Of a DNA stretch of 54,855 bases, positions 50,518 to 54,855 are shown piece by piece (position 1 is the stretch's first letter; every line of letters starts with the position of its first letter). Below the pieces are notes generated by a model that was not told where the DNA came from, searched no databases, and was given only the letters and a program-made list of their open reading frames with translations. The position numbers and the translations under genes are program-made. This DNA comes from Bryobacterales bacterium (GTDB taxonomy: Bacteria; Acidobacteriota; Terriglobia; Bryobacterales; Bryobacteraceae): contig JAOAPR010000216.1 of assembly GCA_025463005.1 (NCBI GenBank), positions 1 to 54,855 on the forward strand, in the 5' to 3' direction.

Positions 50518-52980
50518 CTATTCTGCGCGCAGAGCGTCGATCGGATCCACCGCGGTAGCACGGCGCGCGGGAAGGTAGCTGGCGAGCGCAGCGGCCGCGA
50601 TCAGGAGCACTGCGACACCCGCGTACGTGAACGGATCGAGCGCGGCGACTCCGAATAGTAACGAAGACATCAGGCGCGTCAATCCCGCGGCTGCGGCCAG
50701 TCCGATCACGGCGCCGATTCCGGCGAGCAGCAGTCCGTGGCGCACGAACATTTGCCGGAGTTCCGCGGCTTCAGCGCCCAACGCCATACGGATGCCGATC
50801 TCGCGTGTGCGCTGCGAGACCGCGTAGGCGATGACGCCGTAAATTCCCACGACGCCGAGCACCAGCGCCATTGCGCCGGCGAGGGCGAGCATCACCAGCG
50901 TAAAAGAAGTGCGGGCCAGGGACTGATCGTAGACGTCCTTGAGAGTACGGACCAGGAACACAGGCGAATTGGAGTTGACCGACCAGATAGCCTGGCGGGC
51001 CTCGGTCAGGAAACTTTCCGTAGCCGCGCGGCTGGTGCGGATGATGAACACGCCGGTGCGGTTGATGTGCACCGGGTCGGCCCAGAAGGTGTCCATCAGG
51101 GCGGGCCAGTAGGCGAACGCGGGCGGCTTTTGCTGCGCGCCATTATCGCAGACGTCCGCGGCCACGCCCACGATCTCACGCCAGGGATCGTTCGGGCCCT
51201 CGCGGATTCGTTTGCCTAACGCAGCGCCAGGGTTGCCCCACAGCTCGCGGGCCATGTTTTCGGAGACCATTGCGACGTGGCGCTTCTCATAGTGGTCGGT
51301 CCAGGTAAAATCGCGCCCAGCGATCAGAGCCGTGCCGGTGGTCTTGAAGAACTCCGGGGAGATGAACCGGTAGCGCCGGAGGGGAGGAATCTGACCCGCT
51401 GCGTAGTCCTTATCCTCTGCATAGAGAAGATCGTTGGAATTGAATCCTTCGAGCGGCGCGCTGTTTGCGAATGCAACCGATGTGACGCCCGGAATCGCCG
51501 CCAGTTTGTCCAGCATGGCGTTCTGCATGCGCATCACTTGGTCGGGTTCCCTCACTTGCACAGTGGTAATGGACGTGCGCAAGAGTTGGACCTCTTCGGG
51601 CCGGGTGAATCCCGGCTGGACGTTCCGCAGGGCTTGGAACGTGCGAATCATCAGGCCGGAGCCGATCAGCAAAACCAGAGCCAACGCGACCTGGACCACT
51701 ACCAGGACGTTGCGTGTGCGATGCCGCTCCCGGCTGTGGCTCAGGCTGCGTCCGACGGCGCGCAAGGCAGTAGCGAGGTGCGGTCCCGCATACTTCACTG
51801 CCGGGATGAGTCCGAATAGCAGCCCCGCGAGCAGTGACACCGCCAGCGTGAACGCGAGTACCAGCGGATTGATTCCGATCTCGTGGAGGCGCGGCAGCGT
51901 GGCGGGACCACGGGCCACGAAAATTCGTAAGGCGGTATACGCCAGACCCAAGCCCAGGAGGCCTCCAAGGACACCCAGGGTGAGGCTTTCGAGCAGCATT
52001 TCGCGGGCGATTTTGCCCCAGCCGGCGCCGAGTGCAGCGCGGATGGCCAACTCCTGCTGGCGGCCTTCGGCCCGCACCAGCAGCAGATTCGCGACGTTCG
52101 CGCAGGCGATCAGCAGCACCAATCCGATGGTCCCCATTAACACCCACAGCACCGTGCCGACATCGCCCACCACTTCTTGTTTCAGGGGCTGGACCTTGGG
52201 ACCGAAGCGCGCACTTTCAAACACCGCGCGCTCGAATCCTGGGGGCGGGGCCCAGGCTTTGATCCAGATCGCCAGCATGCGTCCAACGTCGGCATTGGCC
52301 TGCTGCAGCGTAACACCGGGCTTCAGGCGCGCGATGCCCTGGTAACTGAAATTTCCCAGATAGATCTTGTTGCGGTCAAGCCGCTGCGGCATGATCACCT
52401 CGGGGTCGATATTCAGAAACCGGAAATCCTGCGGCATTACGCCGATTACCGTGCGGAGGCGGGAATCGACCGTGAGCGTGCGCCCGATCACGGACTTGTC
52501 GCCGCCGAAGCGGCGCTGCCAATAGCCGTAGGACAGAATTATGGTGTTGGCCGAGCCGGGCGCGTCGTCGGCTTGGGAGAACCAGTGTCCCATCGCAGGC
52601 TGTACGCCCAGGGCTTGCAGGGTGCCATAGGTCACGAACAGAACCCGTACCTGCTCGGGCTCGGCCAGGCCGGTCACACTTACCCCGCCGCTCGCCCACA
52701 GGCCCATTTCCTGGAACGTCTGGTTTTCTTCGCGGTAGGTGAAATACATGGTGGGCGAGCAGTTGATGTCGCCCGGGGTGGATGTTAATCCGGGGGCGAC
52801 GTGCCAAATGCCCACCAGCGCGTCGGACTGCGGATACGGCAGGGGCTTGATCAAGACGCCGTTAACTACGCTGAAAATGGCCGTGTTGGCGCCAATCCCA
52901 AGGGCCAGGGTGATCAGCGCGACGGTGGTGAACATGGGGGCCCGCCCGAGTCGCCGGAAGACGTGTTGGATGGATCTCAT
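50518..52980 (-). CDS. ADOP-family MacB/FtsX-like permease
   Basis: An 820-residue permease of the acidobacterial duplicated orphan permease (ADOP) type. N-terminal: MRSIQHVFRRLGRAPMFTTV, then ALITLALGIGANTAIFSVVNG, the hallmark of that family; four-span MacB/FtsX segments occur around 20-60 and 280-430, and are repeated at about 690-810, with two extracytoplasmic domains between. ADOP proteins usually lack their own ATPase gene nearby, as here. Substrate unknown; MacB relatives act in mechanotransmission from the inner membrane. Stop near 50518; upstream of the start there is only a short region before the PilZ gene. Confidence 0.92.
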   Translation of the reverse strand: MRSIQHVFRRLGRAPMFTTVALITLALGIGANTAIFSVVNGVLIKPLPYPQSDALVGIWHVAPGLTSTPGDINCSPTMYFTYREENQTFQEMGLWASGGVSVTGLAEPEQVRVLFVTYGTLQALGVQPAMGHWFSQADDAPGSANTIILSYGYWQRRFGGDKSVIGRTLTVDSRLRTVIGVMPQDFRFLNIDPEVIMPQRLDRNKIYLGNFSYQGIARLKPGVTLQQANADVGRMLAIWIKAWAPPPGFERAVFESARFGPKVQPLKQEVVGDVGTVLWVLMGTIGLVLLIACANVANLLLVRAEGRQQELAIRAALGAGWGKIAREMLLESLTLGVLGGLLGLGLAYTALRIFVARGPATLPRLHEIGINPLVLAFTLAVSLLAGLLFGLIPAVKYAGPHLATALRAVGRSLSHSRERHRTRNVLVVVQVALALVLLIGSGLMIRTFQALRNVQPGFTRPEEVQLLRTSITTVQVREPDQVMRMQNAMLDKLAAIPGVTSVAFANSAPLEGFNSNDLLYAEDKDYAAGQIPPLRRYRFISPEFFKTTGTALIAGRDFTWTDHYEKRHVAMVSENMARELWGNPGAALGKRIREGPNDPWREIVGVAADVCDNGAQQKPPAFAYWPALMDTFWADPVHINRTGVFIIRTSRAATESFLTEARQAIWSVNSNSPVFLVRTLKDVYDQSLARTSFTLVMLALAGAMALVLGVVGIYGVIAYAVSQRTREIGIRMALGAEAAELRQMFVRHGLLLAGIGAVIGLAAAAGLTRLMSSLLFGVAALDPFTYAGVAVLLIAAAALASYLPARRATAVDPIDALRAE

Positions 52981-53034
52981 GGGGATTGTTACAGCAGCCT
53001 AAAGCCTCCCCGATATCTACCGATAATCTGGTCA

Positions 53035-53370
53035 GTGGATCGCCGTTTACGTAACCGCTCGCTAGCCGATCTGGACGTGCAAGTCGTCCGGCTCAGAAAG
53101 CAGCAGCATAGTGTCCCGGGCCGGCTCGAGGACATTTCGGAAACGGGTCTCTGCATCATTCTGCCTTGCGAATTCTGGCCGGAAGAACTGGTGAAGCTGG
53201 AAGCGGCCGACAGCACATTGTTCGGCCACGTCGTGTACTCGACGTGGAAGCGGAATGCGTTCCGGACGGGCATTGAGATAGAGCAGGTATTGCTCGGCGG
53301 AACCGATCTGGCGCAGCTGCTGGGCACGGTATTGCGGAACACAATGCCCGGAGTTTCGTTGTCACGCTAG
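53035..53370 (+). CDS. PilZ-domain protein (candidate c-di-GMP receptor)
   Basis: A 111-residue protein consisting of one PilZ domain. The c-di-GMP motifs are recognisable: RNRS near the start as the R-x-x-x-R region, and D-x-S-x-x-G as EDISETGLCI. The rest is a beta barrel (FWPEELVKLEAADSTLFGHV, then TGIEIEQVL). Start GTG at 53035. Role: probable cyclic-di-GMP effector; binding is inferred from the motif and not proven. The DciA-like gene follows 40 bases later on the same strand. Confidence 0.8.
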   Translation: MDRRLRNRSLADLDVQVVRLRKQQHSVPGRLEDISETGLCIILPCEFWPEELVKLEAADSTLFGHVVYSTWKRNAFRTGIEIEQVLLGGTDLAQLLGTVLRNTMPGVSLSR

Positions 53371-53410
53371 TGGTAGAATCGTAACTCTCCCCCCACAGTA
53401 TGCAACGAAC

Positions 53411-53791
53411 ATGGAACGCGCTGGGACTCTCATCGGAAAATTGAAGCTGTCGCCGGGTATGGCCGATCCGGAAACGCGTGCTCGTGCGGCGTGGACGCTG
53501 GCCGCGGGGAAAAAGATCGCCGCGCACACGCTGGCCTCGGCACTGGTCCGGGGGACGCTGGTGGTGGAGGTGTCGGACATCGTTTGGCAGAAGCAGCTTA
53601 ACACGCTGCGGCATTTTCTGCTTCGCAATCTCAAAGAAGCGCTAGGGGAAGAGCTGGTGACGGGGATCGACTTCCGGCCGATGCCTGCGCGAAGAAAACC
53701 GCAGCGAGCGGGAGCAGCGCGGCGTGGGTCAGACGGAATCGAAGATCCGGTGATGGCGATGCTGTACAGGGAGTCAAAACGGAGAGCTTAG
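53411..53791 (+). CDS. DciA-like protein (DUF721)
   Basis: A 126-residue DUF721 protein. The KH-like N-terminal part is AAWTLAAGKKIAAHTLASAL, then VRGTLVVEVSDIVWQKQLNT and LRHFLLRNLKEALG, followed by a basic, disordered tail. In bacteria without DnaC, DciA loads the DnaB replicative helicase, so that role is likely. No ribosome site is clear; TAGAAT at 53374 may be a -10 box. gatC lies about 100 bases downstream. Confidence 0.82.
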   Translation: MERAGTLIGKLKLSPGMADPETRARAAWTLAAGKKIAAHTLASALVRGTLVVEVSDIVWQKQLNTLRHFLLRNLKEALGEELVTGIDFRPMPARRKPQRAGAARRGSDGIEDPVMAMLYRESKRRA

Positions 53792-53894
53792 GAAACGGGG
53801 GACCGCCAGCCGATTTCGGCGAGCTCTGGAGGATGGCGCGGGAATCGTTCTTCGAAATCGGAAGCAGTCCCCGGTTTTCGATACTAGGAGGGTC

Positions 53895-54194
53895 GTGAAG
53901 CTTACTGAGCAGGAAATCCGGCGAGTGGCGGAGCTGGCCAACCTGGCCCTGACCGAGGAAGAAATCGTCCGCATGACGCACGATATGGACGGAATTCTCA
54001 CGTATATCGATAAGCTGAACGAGCTGGATACGTCGAACGTGGAGCCGATGGCGCAGGTCCTGTACGACGCCGAGGAAACCGCGACACTGCGCGCGGACGT
54101 GGAGCGCAAGCCGCTGGGGAATGCGGAGGCGCTGGCGAATGCGCCTGTGGCGGGGCAGGGGTATTTCAAGGTGCCCAGGGTGATCGAGAAGTGA
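53895..54194 (+). CDS. gatC: Glutamyl-tRNA(Gln)/aspartyl-tRNA(Asn) amidotransferase subunit C
   Basis: A 99-residue Gat[39 protein letters not shown] and the C-terminal [19 protein letters not shown] are the standard blocks. It stabilises GatA in the GatCAB complex that converts Glu-tRNA(Gln) to Gln-tRNA(Gln). Start GTG at 53895 with AGGAGG ahead. Its stop overlaps the gatA GTG in GTGA. Confidence 0.95.
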   Translation: MKLTEQEIRRVAELANLALTEEEIVRMTHDMDGILTYIDKLNELDTSNVEPMAQVLYDAEETATLRADVERKPLGNAEALANAPVAGQGYFKVPRVIEK

Positions 54195-54855
54195 GTCCCA
54201 CGATTGATTCCATTCGGACCGATCTCCTTTCTAAGAAACGTAGCGCGGAGGAGATCGCTCGAGAAGCGCTCAAGTTCGCGGAGTCTGAGAATCCGAAGAC
54301 TAACGCGTACCTGACATTCGCTCCGGAACGGGCCCTGGCAGCGGCGCGGGCCGTGGATCAAAAGATCGCTGCAGGAGAGGATCCGGGGCCGCTGGCAGGC
54401 GTGCCCATCGCCATCAAAGACGTGATTCTCACGCGCGGGCTGCGCACTACCTGCGGGTCGCGGATGCTCGAGACCTATATTCCTCCCTACGACGCCACGG
54501 CGGTGATCCGCATCGAACAGGCGGGCGGCGTGATCATCGGCAAGACCAATTGCGACGAGTTCGCCATGGGATCGTCGAACGAGAATTCGGCCTTCGGGCC
54601 GGTTCGGAATCCGATCGCCCTCGACCGGGTACCGGGCGGATCGAGCGGCGGATCGGCGGCGGTGGTGGCGCAGGGGACCGCAGTGCTCTCGCTGGGATCA
54701 GATACCGGCGGGTCGATCCGGCAGCCGGCGTCGTTCTGCGGCGTGACGGGCGTGACGCCGACCTACGGACGCGTGTCGCGCTACGGGCTGACGGCGTTCG
54801 CCAGCTCGCTGGATCATATCGGGCCATTTTCACGGACGGTGCGGGATTCGGCGCG
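54191..54855 (+). CDS. gatA: Glutamyl-tRNA(Gln) amidotransferase subunit A (partial, 5' end)
   Basis: The first 221 codons of the amidase subunit; the gene runs off the right edge. Start GTG at 54191 overlapping the gatC stop. The catalytic Lys is in [10 protein letters not shown], the amidase signature Ser-cisSer in [13 protein letters not shown] and the nucleophile loop in [14 protein letters not shown]. Together with GatC and GatB (not in view) it produces ammonia from glutamine for transamidation of misacylated tRNA. Confidence 0.95.
   Translation, partial: MSPTIDSIRTDLLSKKRSAEEIAREALKFAESENPKTNAYLTFAPERALAAARAVDQKIAAGEDPGPLAGVPIAIKDVILTRGLRTTCGSRMLETYIPPYDATAVIRIEQAGGVIIGKTNCDEFAMGSSNENSAFGPVRNPIALDRVPGGSSGGSAAVVAQGTAVLSLGSDTGGSIRQPASFCGVTGVTPTYGRVSRYGLTAFASSLDHIGPFSRTVRDSA

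Overview
The window looks like a piece of chromosome from an Acidobacteriota member of the Solibacter/Bryobacter group. This is inferred from a GC-rich base composition and from three family-level signatures: two proteins with the Solibacter-type C-terminal domain (TIGR03437 family), an 820-residue MacB/FtsX permease of the acidobacterial ADOP type, and a PEP-CTERM protein beside LPXTG-like and YXW-repeat surface proteins. No rRNA, tRNA, CRISPR array or intact insertion sequence was recognised.

Layout. 1-5.3 kb: a leftward NHL-repeat / cupin / esterase-like set, then rightward CBS, radical SAM, O-methyltransferase and tadA genes. 5.3-9.8 kb: a leftward zinc-finger/HTH orphan and a LysR-rpiB-glyA-glycosyltransferase string. 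9.8-14.2 kb: a compact leuABCD operon, divergent from the LysR gene, with a short LeuA that lacks the usual feedback domain. 14.2-16.3 kb: a conserved small protein, a two-domain SagB-type flavin oxidoreductase and a 96-residue partner. 16.4-24.4 kb is the most distinctive block: kaiC, two different kaiB genes, a PAS histidine kinase and a stand-alone receiver on the plus strand, facing a MEDS protein, a second stand-alone receiver and a GAF/PAS/GAF kinase of the same subfamily on the minus strand. 24.5-36.4 kb: envelope and housekeeping genes (BON lipoprotein, LPXTG-like surface protein, lipase, RlmA-type methyltransferase, pyruvyltransferase with a 2OG-Fe oxygenase, lytic transglycosylase, aminotransferase, TPR protein) and Maf. 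37.1-39.5 kb: a defence-like gene, two nucleoside-deoxyribosyltransferase-like domains fused to a P-loop ATPase, interrupted by one in-frame TAG. 39.8-43 kb: a secreted protein, a Tat-exported multicopper oxidase and a zinc metallopeptidase. 43.4-46.4 kb: a Gln/Gly-rich repeat protein followed by a subtilisin-family protease without an export signal. 46.6-53 kb: membrane and surface proteins and the ADOP permease. 53-54.9 kb: PilZ, DciA-like, gatC and the start of gatA.

How genes work together. The leu operon covers all steps from 2-ketoisovalerate plus acetyl-CoA to 2-ketoisocaproate, and a palindrome overlapping its -35 box is a plausible LysR-type site. The kaiC-kaiB-kaiB'-kinase-receiver order mirrors the cyanobacterial KaiC-KaiB-SasA-RpaA output chain, with the SasA sensor domain apparently present as a separate second KaiB. 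The facing kinase/receiver pair and the MEDS sensor suggest a larger signalling island. These functional links are inferences from gene order and motifs.
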